NCBI GenBank assembly: GCA_011174825.1
Contig: DUEZ01000078.1
Span: 1 to 64,000, forward strand
From: Anaerolineae bacterium
GTDB lineage: Bacteria > Chloroflexota > Anaerolineae > Anaerolineales > E44-bin32
Direction: 5' to 3'
DNA: 64,000 nucleotides
Shown here: positions 16,363 through 26,361 of the stretch, one piece after another
How positions within the stretch are numbered: position 1 is the first letter of the stretch
How the letters are laid out: each line of letters begins with the position of its first letter
The notes under the pieces: model-generated
What the model saw: the letters and a program-made list of their open reading frames with translations, nothing else
What the model was told of the DNA's origin: nothing
The model's database searches: none
Program-made: the position numbers and the translations under genes

Positions 16363-18282
16363 ATGACCCCCGAAGAAGTTCAGCGAAGGCTGGATCGCAT
16401 CCTACCCACGGTTCAGAAACCCGGTCGCTATACCGGCGGTGAGGTTAACCAGGTGGTCAAGGATTGGTCGAAAACACCCACCCGTGTCGCACTCGCTTTC
16501 CCAGATATCTATGATTTGGGGATGTCCAACCTCGGGTTGGCTATCTTATACGACATTATCAATCAACAATCCGATGTTTTAGCCGAACGCGTCTACGCAC
16601 CATGGATGGACATGGAGGACGCGCTGCGCCGAGAGGGCGCTCCGCTTTTCTCCCTCGAAACAAAACATCCGTTGAGAGACTTCGATCTCCTCGGCTTTTC
16701 ACTGCCTTATGAGGTTCTATATACCAATGTGTTGACCATGCTTGACCTTGCCGGGATTCCGCTCATGACCTCAAAACGTGGCAAAGAGGAACCACTGGTC
16801 ATCGCCGGCGGGCATGCAACGTACAATCCCGAACCGATGGCGGAAATCTTCGACGCGTTCGTTATCGGTGAAGGTGAAGACGTCATCTTAGAAATCATAC
16901 AGTGTGTACAAGCGTGGAAGAGGTGTGGGGGAAGCCGGCTAGATTTACACAAATCACTGGCTGAGATCTGGGGAGTCTATGTACCCTCACTCTACCAAGC
17001 ACATTATCATCAGGATGGTCGATTATCTCGCATCGATCGATTGGCAGACGAAGCGCAGATACCGCTCATCAAACGCATCGTTCCGAAACTACCGCCTCCA
17101 CCCCGCCATCTCATCGTACCCTTCATCGACATCACGCATAACCGCTTCCCGATTGAGATCATGCGAGGCTGTACCCGAGGCTGCCGATTTTGCCAGGCTG
17201 GGATGATCACCAGACCTGTTCGCGAGCGACCCATCGAAGAGATCGTTGAAGCGATCGAAGATGGGATAGCCAATACTGGTTTCGAAGAGGTAGGGTTGCT
17301 CTCACTCTCTTCATCCGATTTCAGCTCGATCCTCGATCTCGTGCGTGAAGTAAGCGGACGCTTCAATGACCAACACTTGAATATTTCCCTTCCCTCCTTA
17401 CGGATCGAGTCATTCTCCATCGATCTTATGGATCTACTCCAAGGTAAGTCACAACGCGGTGGCTTCACTCTGGCTCCAGAAGCCGGCAGCGAACGCTTAC
17501 GTGATCTGATAAACAAACCGGTTTCAACTGAACAACTTCTAAATACAGCTCAAGAGATATTCACACGCGGATGGCACACAATCAAGCTCTACTTCATGAT
17601 CGGTCATCCCACGGAGACCCTCGAGGACGTCCAGGCTATCGCTGATCTATGCAAGACCGTGCTTGCGAAGGGACGTTCAATCATCGGCAAGCGCGCTCGT
17701 TTACACGTCGGCATTAGCACCTTCGTCCCTAAACCACATACCCCTTTTCAATGGACAGCATGCGACACGGTTGAACAAATCGAAGGAAAACAGGGAGTTC
17801 TGAAGCGTCAATTGCGGATCCCAGGAATGAAGCTCAATTGGAACGACCCACAGGAAACCATGCTCGAAGCTTGGCTATCTCGAGGGGATCGACGGCTAGG
17901 ACAAGTCATTCTGGAAGCATGGAAGCGGGGTGCGAAGTTTGACGCCTGGCAGGAACACTTTGACCACCAGGCATGGATGGACGCTTTTGAATTCGTTGGA
18001 TTAGATCCACACTTCTACACCCATCGTGAGCGATCGATCAACGAAACATTACCCTGGGATCACATCAATGCTGCAGTAAAGAAGCAATTCCTCGTCGAGG
18101 ATTACATTTGGAGTACTGAAGGTCGCACACGGGTCGATTGCCGGGATCACTGCTTCGCCTGTGGTATTCTGCCTATCTTCACCGAGTTTCGCCGTCAATA
18201 TCCAGGCAAAACATGGGAATGCCCAGAGACTCACTCACCAAACCAGAAGAAGGCGGAGGCAATCCCTCACATTCAGGGTTGA
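16363..18282 (+). CDS. TIGR03960-type B12-binding-like/radical SAM protein
   Basis: 639 residues. The N-terminal part (about 35-215) resembles the cobalamin-binding-like domain of this family (PDIYDLGMSNLGLAILYDII). The radical SAM core has the cluster motif C270-x3-C274-x2-C277 (GCTRGCRFC) followed by the LAPEAGSERLR stretch. The C-terminus adds a Cys-rich segment (CRDHCFACG, near 588-600). The family often pairs or fuses with a DUF2344 protein, and such a gene follows after 3 nt (18286). The substrate is not established in my knowledge; an RNA or ribosome-related modification is only a guess. The start is set by the ATG after TTAGGTAAAG. A 168-residue frame on the opposite strand (17010-17516) is a shadow. 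Confidence 0.88.
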   Translation: MTPEEVQRRLDRILPTVQKPGRYTGGEVNQVVKDWSKTPTRVALAFPDIYDLGMSNLGLAILYDIINQQSDVLAERVYAPWMDMEDALRREGAPLFSLETKHPLRDFDLLGFSLPYEVLYTNVLTMLDLAGIPLMTSKRGKEEPLVIAGGHATYNPEPMAEIFDAFVIGEGEDVILEIIQCVQAWKRCGGSRLDLHKSLAEIWGVYVPSLYQAHYHQDGRLSRIDRLADEAQIPLIKRIVPKLPPPPRHLIVPFIDITHNRFPIEIMRGCTRGCRFCQAGMITRPVRERPIEEIVEAIEDGIANTGFEEVGLLSLSSSDFSSILDLVREVSGRFNDQHLNISLPSLRIESFSIDLMDLLQGKSQRGGFTLAPEAGSERLRDLINKPVSTEQLLNTAQEIFTRGWHTIKLYFMIGHPTETLEDVQAIADLCKTVLAKGRSIIGKRARLHVGISTFVPKPHTPFQWTACDTVEQIEGKQGVLKRQLRIPGMKLNWNDPQETMLEAWLSRGDRRLGQVILEAWKRGAKFDAWQEHFDHQAWMDAFEFVGLDPHFYTHRERSINETLPWDHINAAVKKQFLVEDYIWSTEGRTRVDCRDHCFACGILPIFTEFRRQYPGKTWECPETHSPNQKKAEAIPHIQG

Positions 18283-18285
18283 TCG

Positions 18286-18936
18286 ATGGCTCAAAAGAAA
18301 CACCACCGCTACCGCATTCAATTCGCCAAGAGGGGGACGATCCGGTTTACAAGCCATCTTGACCTGCACCGCACATGGGAGCGAACACTGCGTCGCGCCA
18401 AGGTCCCTCTTGCCTATTCTCAGGGATTTAACCCCCGACCAAAGATGAATCAAAGCCCCGCCCTACCCCTAGGTTGCACCAGCGAGTGCGAGGCGGTGGA
18501 TATCTGGCTCGAAGAAGAGCGAACTCTTGACAGTATTCAGCATGATGTTGAGCAAGTCGTTCCCGAAGGACTTCAAATTCTGTCTGTCCTAGAAGTAAAT
18601 CCCCGAGCACCCAGCCTGCAATCTCAAACCGTCGCGATCGAATACGCTGTGATCCTCGATCCACCCCCACCACGTGATGAGCTTCAGAGGTCCGTCCACG
18701 CCGTCGTAGAGGCAAAAAAGCTCCCACGCCACTGGAGGGGAAAGGATTATGATCTACGTCCACTGATAGAGTCACTTGAAATTGCCCGTCAGGGTATGGG
18801 AAGACCGATACTAAGGATGATTCTCTCCGCTCGTGAAGGAGCGACCGGCCGGCCTGAGGAAGTCATCGCCTCCTTAGGGTTGGATCCAACCTACGCACGT
18901 ATCCACCGCACAAGATTGATCCTCGATTCTGAATAA
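18286..18936 (+). CDS. DUF2344 (TIGR03936) radical SAM-associated protein
   Basis: 216 residues. It opens with a basic segment and RIQFAKRGTIRFTSHLDLHR, then YSQGFNPRPKMNQSPALPLG, both typical of the family found fused to or beside TIGR03960 proteins. It begins 3 nt after the radical SAM gene, so the two are surely co-transcribed. No catalytic motif of its own is visible; it is likely a partner or substrate-binding subunit. Confidence 0.85.
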   Translation: MAQKKHHRYRIQFAKRGTIRFTSHLDLHRTWERTLRRAKVPLAYSQGFNPRPKMNQSPALPLGCTSECEAVDIWLEEERTLDSIQHDVEQVVPEGLQILSVLEVNPRAPSLQSQTVAIEYAVILDPPPPRDELQRSVHAVVEAKKLPRHWRGKDYDLRPLIESLEIARQGMGRPILRMILSAREGATGRPEEVIASLGLDPTYARIHRTRLILDSE

Positions 18937-18994
18937 ATTTGGATTTGTACTAACGAGCTTGCACGAAAGGCCCGGTTGAAATGAGCTTCCATAA

Positions 18995-19027
18995 AGCTTC
19001 CCGCGAGCATTAAGCTCGCGGGAAGCT
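18995..19027. repeat. Palindrome family A, copy 2
   Basis: 33 bp, arms AGCTTCCCGCGAGC and complement, loop ATTAA. It lies 58 bp after the DUF2344 gene and could also act as its terminator hairpin, though no T-run follows. Confidence 0.9.
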
Positions 19028-19136
19028 AAAGGATTCTTCGCGCCTGTCACCTGCCTGAGCTTGTCGTGCCTATTCCAAGCTCACCGAAGAGAGCTTACCG
19101 AAGGTTTTTTTAAAGCCCGTCGAAGGGAGCATATCC

Positions 19137-19231
19137 GTAGGGGCAATTCATGGCGTCTCGCACCCTGGCCAGCTGAAAGTGTCGAGTGTTTTTCTCGGCG
19201 TCTCGCGGCACGAACGGTGAATTGCCCCTAC
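19137..19231. repeat. Long imperfect inverted repeat with GTAGGGGCAATTCA ends
   Basis: Ends are 14-nt perfect complements (19137-19150 and 19218-19231). A GGCGTCTCGC pair repeats inside. Non-coding. A related, smaller one lies at 19273-19300. Confidence 0.75.
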
Positions 19232-19272
19232 ATCAGTAATAACGCTCAGAATGACACCTTCTAATGTATGTT

Positions 19273-19300
19273 GTAGGGACGACTGGCCAGTCGCCCCTAT
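19273..19300. repeat. Imperfect GTAGGG palindrome
   Basis: Centred on CTGGCCAG, with arms GTAGGGACGA and TCGCCCCTAT. Similar in design to the perfect palindrome at 50085-50114. The remaining DNA of 18937-19607 holds no supported gene. Confidence 0.65.
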
Positions 19301-19559
19301 GTCCACTCTGTATTTTCCATCTTCCTTCCGCTGGGATTAACATATGAATTCCAAATAATGTAGGAGATTTTCGCTCCTGTGGGCGCTCAGATTGACATAT
19401 ATTATTCTGTCATTCCGAGTGAGCTGGCGAGCGAGGGGGCCCTAAGATGACGCTGCTGACTCCGCTGCTTCACTAGGTTATAACAGTGAATATTAATTTG
19501 AAGTGATATAAAGAATCCGAGCCCTGATGAAGGGCTCGTCTGAATTAAATATTCACCAA

Positions 19560-19592
19560 AGCTTCCCGCGAACTTAAAGCTCGCGGGAAACT
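19560..19592. repeat. Palindrome family A, copy 3
   Basis: 33 bp, arms AGCTTCCCGCGA and TCGCGGGAAACT. It sits 15 bp past the SCP2 stop, so on the minus strand it is the first hairpin after the beta-oxidation cluster. Confidence 0.9.
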
Positions 19593-19607
19593 TTGCAATT
19601 CACAACA

Positions 19608-19931
19608 TCAATTCAACTTGAACATCTGCATCAGCTTCATCGCCAGGTTGAGATCGCCTTTGTACTTGACCTGCTGGTTGGCCAGCGCGGTCATGGGATT
19701 TAATTTTCCCGTGACGACGTCGATGTATGCTTGGGCTTCAGCAGTTATGGTTAGTTTCGGATCATTTGCGACGCCTTGCTCAGCCGTGCATGTCCCTTCA
19801 CGGACGGTGACGACCCAATCCCCGCCCTCACCTAAATGGAACTGGATCTGAGCATCAACGCCCTCGGCCTTCTCTGGAAGAAAGGCTCCTGGCATACGCT
19901 CCATCAATGTCTCAACAGTTAAGGGTGACAT
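19608..19931 (-). CDS. SCP2 sterol-binding-fold protein
   Basis: 107 residues, the length of a single SCP2 domain (about 15-105: VDAQIQFHLGEGGDWVV, then KLNPMTALANQQVKYKGDL, LAMKLMQMF). Such small proteins bind lipids or acyl-CoA and often accompany fatty-acid degradation genes. It follows the thiolase gene (141 bp gap) on the same strand, which fits a carrier role in this pathway. Start supported by GGAG with A-rich spacing before the ATG. Confidence 0.85.
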   Translation of the reverse strand: MSPLTVETLMERMPGAFLPEKAEGVDAQIQFHLGEGGDWVVTVREGTCTAEQGVANDPKLTITAEAQAYIDVVTGKLNPMTALANQQVKYKGDLNLAMKLMQMFKLN

Positions 19932-20072
19932 TTTTTCTCCTCTCCTTGGTTTTTAATCCCTCCTGCACCCCGTGTCTCCAAAGAATTAGGAGTCGCAGGT
20001 TATTGAAGCAAGTCTCTCACTTGTTGTTAATTCTACCGCTTGACTCAAGGATGCATGTTCAGGGATTAAACA

Positions 20073-21245
20073 TCAATTTATCAGATTCTCGAAAATCCCT
20101 GCCGCACCCATGCCTCCGCCTATACACATGGTAACCATAACATATTTCGATTTACGGCGTTTCGCCTCGTACATTATTTGGACTGTTAACTTGGCACCTG
20201 TACAACCCAATGGGTGTCCTAGAGCAATGGCTCCCCCATTGACATTCAGTATCTCTGTGCTCAGATCAAGGGTCCTAATTACTGCCAGACTTTGTGAGGC
20301 GAAGGCTTCATTCAACTCAATCAGATCGAGGTCATCTAATTTAAAACTATATCGATCCAATACCTTCGGAACTGCTTCCACTGGACCGATGCCCATGATC
20401 TCGGGTGGAACGCCAGCCACGGCGTAACCCGCGAAGCGCATCCACGGCGTGAGCCCTAACTCGGTCGCCTTTTCGCCGCTCATGATGACAACTGCTGCTG
20501 CGCCGTCTGACAATGGCGATGAGTTGCCTGCTGTTACCTGGCCATCCGGCGTGAATGCGGGTCGAAGCTTCGCCAACGCTTCTGGTGTGGTATCGCGGCG
20601 TATCAACTCATCTTTATCAAAGGTTATTGTGTTCTCACCCTCAAGGGTCACTGTCCTGACTTCGAGCGGCACGATTTCCTCATCGAAAAGACCTGCATCT
20701 TGCGCTTTGGCTGCTTTCATATGGCTGTGGTAAGCGAACTCATCCATGTCCTCGCGGCTGATGTTGTACTTAACGACAACATTCTCGGCCGTCTGGCCCA
20801 TCGAGGTGTATATCTCCGGCAGATCACGGACCATACCGGGGTTTGGACTAAAGTGGAAACCCACCATGGGAACCATGCTCATCGTCTCTACACCACCGGC
20901 AATAATGATATCCGCTCCCCCAGCGATGATCCGCTCGCAGGACTGAGCGATGGTCTGCAAACCCGAAGAGCAGAAACGGTTCACCGTCATCCCTGGAACA
21001 GAACTCGGGAAACCAGCGTGTAAAGCCACGACACGCCCGACATTCATGCCCTGACTACCTTCAGGTCCCGAACAGCCAATGACAACATCCTCTACCATGG
21101 CTTTATCCAGGTTACCGGCTCGTTCCCAAGCTGCTTTGACCGCTTCAGCAGCCATATCCTCTGCCCGGTAATTCTTTAGTGTTCCCCTTCCTGCTCGCCC
21201 TACCGCTGTTCGGGCTCCAGCAACAAGTACAGCTTCTCTCGCCAT
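20073..21245 (-). CDS. fadA: Acetyl-CoA C-acyltransferase (thiolase)
   Basis: 390 residues, the normal thiolase length. Catalytic residues are visible: nucleophile C92 (NRFCSSGLQ), H344 (GHPLGCTG) and C374 (MCIGGGMG). It performs the last beta-oxidation step, splitting 3-ketoacyl-CoA into acetyl-CoA and a shortened acyl-CoA. It lies downstream of the FadN-type fusion (21374), matching the fadN-fadA-fadE arrangement known from Bacillus. The 128-bp gap holds an imperfect inverted repeat. Confidence 0.93.
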   Translation of the reverse strand: MAREAVLVAGARTAVGRAGRGTLKNYRAEDMAAEAVKAAWERAGNLDKAMVEDVVIGCSGPEGSQGMNVGRVVALHAGFPSSVPGMTVNRFCSSGLQTIAQSCERIIAGGADIIIAGGVETMSMVPMVGFHFSPNPGMVRDLPEIYTSMGQTAENVVVKYNISREDMDEFAYHSHMKAAKAQDAGLFDEEIVPLEVRTVTLEGENTITFDKDELIRRDTTPEALAKLRPAFTPDGQVTAGNSSPLSDGAAAVVIMSGEKATELGLTPWMRFAGYAVAGVPPEIMGIGPVEAVPKVLDRYSFKLDDLDLIELNEAFASQSLAVIRTLDLSTEILNVNGGAIALGHPLGCTGAKLTVQIMYEAKRRKSKYVMVTMCIGGGMGAAGIFENLIN

Positions 21246-21263
21246 AACGATTTCTCCTTGGTT

Positions 21264-21368
21264 AAGGGATCAGGGAATAGGGATCTGGGATTAGGATCCA
21301 TAGATTGGTTTATCCAGGGGATTTAGATCTTATTGGCCTGATCCCTAATCCCCAATCCCTGATCCCTT
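21264..21368. repeat. Imperfect inverted repeat between fadN-type and thiolase genes
   Basis: The two ends (AAGGGATCAGGGAATAGGGA and the approximate complement) pair imperfectly over about 35 nt each. It repeats the words GATCAGGGA/TCCCTGATC. It may be an mRNA stability or partial termination hairpin inside the operon. Confidence 0.65.
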
Positions 21369-21373
21369 CCTTC

Positions 21374-23827
21374 CTAATTCCTCAGTGGTCTATTGTGCTC
21401 CAGCATAAAGGCCATTCGTTCCTGGGTCTTCTCTTCCTTGCAGAGATCGACAAATGCCTCACGTTCTAGATCCAGGAAATATTCCTCTGGTACCCAGGTC
21501 GGTTCGGTGATGTCCCCACCGCATAACACCCAAGCAAGTTTATTGGATACCACGGCATCGTGTTCAGAAGCCCAACCGGCTTGTCGCAAACCCCACACGG
21601 CCGTTCGCAGCGCGGCCAAGACATCCCGCCCTGCGGCATAAATCATCTCTTGCTGAGGTGGTTTGTAACCCTCCTGGACCATCGCCAACGCGCTACGCTT
21701 GGCCTCCGCCAGCAGATGATCCTGATTCATAATGATCCGATCGCCTAGCTGGAAGAAGCCATATTCAAAAGCTTCATATGCGCCGGTGGCGACCTTGGCC
21801 ATGGCGATGGTCTCAAAGACTTTCATTAGCACAGAGATAGGATCGGCGTTATTGATACGCATCACCGGGTTGACTACGCGGCGGAGCATCTCTTTGTTGC
21901 CGGTCCCGCCCGGGATGACACCGATGCCTACTTCGACCAAGCCAATGAAGGTTTCAACAGCGGTCACGCACTTGCTACAAGACATCGTGATCTCGGCTCC
22001 CCCGGCGAGCGTCATGCCAAAGGGTGCTGCTACGATCGGCTTGGGGAAATATCTCATACGTAAAAGCGTGTTCTGCATTTCACGTACCCCTTGATCGATC
22101 TGATCGAATAAACCCTGTTGGGCTGCCATCCACATCACGAAGATGTTAGCGCCGGCGCTGAAATGTGTTCCCTCGTTGCCGATCACGAGAGCATCGAACA
22201 TGCCTTCTTCGGTTACATCGAGCGCGTGGGCGATTATGTCAAAGATGTCTTGATCAAGGGCATTGGCTTTGCTGTGGAACTCGATTAAACCGACACGATC
22301 ACCCATATCAATTAAACTGGCGGAGGCATTTCGTTTGAGAATCACGTCCTCTTTTGCTTTGATGGTGGCGATGGGTAGAATGCGGGGATCAGGTTCGAAA
22401 AGCTGGTAGCCTTTCTTCTCCAGATCGTAATAACCTACCACATTGCCATTTTTGTATTGATAGAAGGCAGGACATCCAGCTTCGAGCATCTCCTTCACCC
22501 AAGCCCCGACCGTGATACCCTCGCTTTCTAATCGCTGTAAGGTACTCTCGACGCCGAGTGCGTCCCAGATTTCAAAGGGACCCATCTGGTGGACAAAGCC
22601 CCATTTAACCGCTCGGTCGAGGCTCACAATATCATCCGCGATCTCGGGGATGCGTCGAGATGCGTAGCCAAAAGCGTACGCCATCGTCGCCCAAATATAT
22701 TTGGCCAACTTTTTCGTTTCCTCGGATGCCTGCTCATCATCTACTTGCGAGACAATCCACTTGTAACGCTCACCCAGATCCTCAACGTCCCTGCCTTTGC
22801 TGAATATTTCAAATCGTGGCTTCTTCGGGGGTTCATGTTCAAGAGTTTGTAAGTTTAATGGCCAGAACTCTCGTTTGCCCTCTTCGTTGGTTACAGGCTT
22901 GGAGAAGCCAACTTTCGTTTTGTTTCCGAACCACTTACGCTCAACCATGGTCGTGAATATCTTGGCGGCTCCCTCATGCCTGAGGATTTCACGCGATTCA
23001 TCATGTGGTATCAACTCATAGAGGTTGCTGCTCACATGAGCTCCGACGTCGATCCCAACCAGGTCAAGAAGGCGAAAAGTCCCCGTCTTCGGACGACCGA
23101 GCAATACTCCGGTGATGCCATCCACCTCTTCGATGGTGTAACCATGATCCAAAGCGTATGAGATGCTGTAGCTGTTGGTGAGGCTGAAAAAGCGGTTGGC
23201 GATAAAGTTAGGTGTATCCTTGCAGATCACCACACCTTTCCCTAATGTTTCCTCGCCAAAGCGGATCATGAAATCCATCACCTCGGGCAAGGTCTTCTCA
23301 TGCGGGATGATCTCCAACAGCTTCAACCAGCGCGGTGGATTGAAGAAGTGAGTCCCCAGAAAGTGCTGTTGGAAGGATTCACTTCGACCCTCAGCGATGG
23401 CGTTGACTGGAAGACCTGAGGTGTTGGTCGAGACAATGCAATCCTCCCGCCGCACCTTATCGATGCGTTCGAAGAGTCCCTGTTTAATTTCTAAGTTTTC
23501 AACGATAACCTCGACGATCCAGTTCACCTCAGCCAGCTTATCGAAGTCGTCCTCGAGGTTTCCCAACGTGATGAAGTGTTTAGAAGCTTCACTCATCACC
23601 GATGGTGGGCGGCTCCTGGTTACGGCTTTCCAGCCACTCTGGACGATACGGTTGCGGACTTGTTTATCCTCCAAAGTAAGACCGGCCTCTTCCTCATCTG
23701 GTGTCAGCTTTGAAGGGACAATATCCAATAGTAGTGTGGGGATGCCTAATCCCGCTAGAAGTGCCGCGATGCCACCCCCCATCGTCCCAGAACCAATGAC
23801 AGCTGCTCGCTTGATTTGATATCCCAT
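21374..23827 (-). CDS. fadN: 3-hydroxyacyl-CoA dehydrogenase/enoyl-CoA hydratase fusion (FadN type)
   Basis: 817 residues. The dehydrogenase comes first: NAD-binding GSGTMGGGIA near residue 12, HFFNPPRWLKLLEI near 160, then the C-terminal dehydrogenase domains to about 480. The hydratase/isomerase follows (about 510-720): FSAGANIF forms the oxyanion-hole region, and GMTLAGGAEI and LVEVGIGVIPGGTGN carry the Glu positions. This order is that of Bacillus FadN, the reverse of E. coli FadB. It should carry out hydration and dehydrogenation in beta-oxidation. AGGAG lies before its ATG. It is flanked by acyl-CoA dehydrogenase and thiolase genes on the same strand. Confidence 0.92.
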   Translation of the reverse strand: MGYQIKRAAVIGSGTMGGGIAALLAGLGIPTLLLDIVPSKLTPDEEEAGLTLEDKQVRNRIVQSGWKAVTRSRPPSVMSEASKHFITLGNLEDDFDKLAEVNWIVEVIVENLEIKQGLFERIDKVRREDCIVSTNTSGLPVNAIAEGRSESFQQHFLGTHFFNPPRWLKLLEIIPHEKTLPEVMDFMIRFGEETLGKGVVICKDTPNFIANRFFSLTNSYSISYALDHGYTIEEVDGITGVLLGRPKTGTFRLLDLVGIDVGAHVSSNLYELIPHDESREILRHEGAAKIFTTMVERKWFGNKTKVGFSKPVTNEEGKREFWPLNLQTLEHEPPKKPRFEIFSKGRDVEDLGERYKWIVSQVDDEQASEETKKLAKYIWATMAYAFGYASRRIPEIADDIVSLDRAVKWGFVHQMGPFEIWDALGVESTLQRLESEGITVGAWVKEMLEAGCPAFYQYKNGNVVGYYDLEKKGYQLFEPDPRILPIATIKAKEDVILKRNASASLIDMGDRVGLIEFHSKANALDQDIFDIIAHALDVTEEGMFDALVIGNEGTHFSAGANIFVMWMAAQQGLFDQIDQGVREMQNTLLRMRYFPKPIVAAPFGMTLAGGAEITMSCSKCVTAVETFIGLVEVGIGVIPGGTGNKEMLRRVVNPVMRINNADPISVLMKVFETIAMAKVATGAYEAFEYGFFQLGDRIIMNQDHLLAEAKRSALAMVQEGYKPPQQEMIYAAGRDVLAALRTAVWGLRQAGWASEHDAVVSNKLAWVLCGGDITEPTWVPEEYFLDLEREAFVDLCKEEKTQERMAFMLEHNRPLRN

Positions 23828-23934
23828 AGGGTCTTCTCCTCTCTATAGGTTAGCCTAAAAGTTGATTACGCGTTTCTTCACGCTAAATCTATTAACGGAT
23901 ACGGAAGGGTTCCGTTTGACCAAAATCCGAATAA

Positions 23935-25170
23935 TCAGCTCAATTCGTGTCTGGAGTAATCCAGAATACGTCGGGCAACGATGAGTCGATTGATCTGACC
24001 AGTCCCCTCGTAAAGGTCATTGATTTTCGCGTCGCGGAACCACTTCTCTAACAGGTAATCACGTGTGTATCCAAGGGGTCCCATTAATTCGACGGCTCGT
24101 TGGGTGATCTCGACCACCACGTCTCCCGCAAGAAACTTACACATCGAAGCTTCGATGGTGTTGTATTTCCGCTCATCAGCCAACCACATCGCTTTAATCG
24201 TCAACAACCAGGTCGCCCGCAATCTGGCTTCCATGTCGATGATCTCACGCTCGATATTTGTCAATCGGGAGCGAGGTAATCCGTAGCGGATCTCGATCCC
24301 CTGTTCCTCGAGCATTTGTTTTAATGATTCTAATGCTGCTCTGGCGACCCCAATTGCACTCGCCGCCACAATGGGCCGGGTTGCATCAAAGGTGAGCATA
24401 ACCCCTTTGACACCCTCGGTTTTCTTCACTTTGACTTCAGGGTCACCCATTAAATTCTCAAAAGGAATACGGCAGTCCTGCAGCAGGATGGAAACCGTGT
24501 CGCTCGCTCGAATGCCGAGTTTATGCTCCATCTTCGTGACCGTACACCCAGGTGTCCCTGCTTCGACAACGAATGGTCGGACTCCAGCTCGACCGGCAGA
24601 TGGATCGATTGTCGCCCATATCACGACAAAACCGTCCGAGTCAACCAACGCCTTGTTGCCGGCTGTGACAAAGATCTTCTCGCCATTAAGGACCCACTCA
24701 TCACCATCGCGTACAGCTGTTGTTCGAACTTCGGCCGGCATCGCAGAGCCTGCATGCGATTCGGTAAGCGCCATCGCATCAAATGTAGGCTTTTCCCTCT
24801 GATGCTTAGACAAGAAACGTTTCTTATGCTCAGGCGAGCCAGCTGCCTGGATCGCGGCTGCACCCAATCCACCTCCCGGCGTGCACAGGTAGATACCTGT
24901 ATCTCCCCAGGAGAGCATTTCAACCAAAAATGTCAGGTTCTGGAAACCTAACCGGGGACCTTTTCTTTCCTTCTTCTCGTCTTCTTGGGTTGCTAAACCT
25001 GATCCCCCCATCTGGGCCATGGCTTGGTGCATGAAATTAATGTAATCCCAGGGGATTTCGTGCTCGTTCTCATCAAAGTAACGAGCCACTGGGCGCATCA
25101 TGTTCTCGGCAACTGTTTCCATCAAGACCCTCGTCTTGCGGATTGATTCAGGCATCTCAAAGCTGATCAT
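23935..25170 (-). CDS. Acyl-CoA dehydrogenase (complete active site)
   Basis: 411 residues. Acyl-CoA dehydrogenase fold throughout: MALTESHAGSAM and the FAD-binding stretch in the middle, and near the C-terminus INDLYEGTGQINR, where the Glu of YEGT is the usual catalytic base. It oxidises acyl-CoA to enoyl-CoA and passes electrons to ETF (genes at 35557-37373). It is separated by 33 bp from a second acyl-CoA dehydrogenase (25204-26295) that lacks this motif, so the two may form one mixed enzyme. The start at 25170 is plausible but the ribosome site (GGGAGG) is about 11 nt away. Confidence 0.9.
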   Translation of the reverse strand: MISFEMPESIRKTRVLMETVAENMMRPVARYFDENEHEIPWDYINFMHQAMAQMGGSGLATQEDEKKERKGPRLGFQNLTFLVEMLSWGDTGIYLCTPGGGLGAAAIQAAGSPEHKKRFLSKHQREKPTFDAMALTESHAGSAMPAEVRTTAVRDGDEWVLNGEKIFVTAGNKALVDSDGFVVIWATIDPSAGRAGVRPFVVEAGTPGCTVTKMEHKLGIRASDTVSILLQDCRIPFENLMGDPEVKVKKTEGVKGVMLTFDATRPIVAASAIGVARAALESLKQMLEEQGIEIRYGLPRSRLTNIEREIIDMEARLRATWLLTIKAMWLADERKYNTIEASMCKFLAGDVVVEITQRAVELMGPLGYTRDYLLEKWFRDAKINDLYEGTGQINRLIVARRILDYSRHELS

Positions 25171-25203
25171 AATCGCGTCTTCCTCCCTTCTTCAGCGTTA
25201 AGT

Positions 25204-26295
25204 TTAAACCATCGCCAGACCGGTGAAGGTGGAAAACCCACGGCCATTGCGCATCCACAATTCCACCGGGTGTTCACGAATGAAACCGTGACCACCAAGG
25301 ACTTGAACCGCCCTATCCGTGACCATCATGACCATATCTGTCGCACCGGTAAAGGCTAGGAAAGCTTCTTTCGAGACATCCTTCTCCTGGTCAAGCATCC
25401 ACGCTGCCTCCCAAACAAGCAATCGATTGGCTTCGATCGCTGCTGCCATCTCTGCCAGCATGAAAGCGATGGACTGTCGCTGAGCGATAGGAACCCCCCA
25501 AACCTCACGCTCCTTGGCATAGGGAAGTGCATAATCCAAGGCCGCTTTGCTGACCCCAAGTGCGAGAGCGGCGATGGCTACTTGAGCGCTGGCCAAAACA
25601 GGACCAAAATCGAACCCCTCCTCACCACCAAGTCTCGATTCCAAGGGAATTTGTAGGTTATTCAATCTCACACGAAAGCAAGGAAGCCCGCCAATCCCCA
25701 TCAGCTTCTCGCGCTCACCAATCAATAAACCCTCCGCACCTCCTGGAACAATGAATGCCTGTGTCTGACCATCCAACGCAGCGTAGACAAGAATAGACTG
25801 AGCCTTGTCAGCGAAGAGCACATACGCCTTCTCACCGTTCAGAACATAGCCATCGCCCTTCTTCTCGGCTGTCGTTTGCATGTCACCAGGATAGAAATCG
25901 AAGACGGGTTCGATGAAAGCCGTTGTGTAGGGCTTCCATTCAGCTTCAATTATAGGTGGCAGTAATTCGGTCTTTTGACCCTCCGTCCCCCCAAGAAGGA
26001 TCGGCATGGCATAGGTAGCCGGAAGCATGACCGCTAAGGCGCCTGCTAAATCCCCCCATCCCATGGTTTCAGCTGCTAATACTCCTGTAACTGCGGATCG
26101 CTCACCAAAACCACCATACGCTTCAGGTATACTCGCTTGGAGCACGCCCATTTCCCAACCCTTTTCGATCAAATCCGCTGGCAATTCTCCAGTTTCGTCG
26201 GCATCATGAGCGGCTACCCTCAAATCGTTTGTAGCATAACGCTCTATGGCCTCAATGAGCATGCGTTGTTCTTCAGTAGGTTCGAATGAGTACAT
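25204..26295 (-). CDS. Acyl-CoA dehydrogenase-like subunit lacking the YEGT catalytic motif
   Basis: 363 residues. It has the N-terminal helical domain (FEPTEEQRML), the middle beta domain (TTAFIEPVFDF where the family has ALTEP) and C-terminal helices (VQVLGGHGFIREHPVELWMRN). The chain ends GRGFSTFTGLAMV, so the YEGTxQ segment with the catalytic Glu is absent. AAGGAG precedes the ATG. In actinobacterial alpha2beta2 acyl-CoA dehydrogenases one partner is known to lack catalytic residues; the adjacent complete gene suggests the same here, which is inference. Confidence 0.85.
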   Translation of the reverse strand: MYSFEPTEEQRMLIEAIERYATNDLRVAAHDADETGELPADLIEKGWEMGVLQASIPEAYGGFGERSAVTGVLAAETMGWGDLAGALAVMLPATYAMPILLGGTEGQKTELLPPIIEAEWKPYTTAFIEPVFDFYPGDMQTTAEKKGDGYVLNGEKAYVLFADKAQSILVYAALDGQTQAFIVPGGAEGLLIGEREKLMGIGGLPCFRVRLNNLQIPLESRLGGEEGFDFGPVLASAQVAIAALALGVSKAALDYALPYAKEREVWGVPIAQRQSIAFMLAEMAAAIEANRLLVWEAAWMLDQEKDVSKEAFLAFTGATDMVMMVTDRAVQVLGGHGFIREHPVELWMRNGRGFSTFTGLAMV

Positions 26296-26361
26296 GAGAC
26301 ACTCCTTTGGAGGGATCCTCCCTCACTGCTTATGGGGTGAGAAGTGAGGGTCGTTCGTTAA

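Noticed and set aside
17010..17516. A 168-codon minus-strand frame opposite the radical SAM gene
   Set aside because: Antisense shadow; Arg/Ser-rich with no domain.
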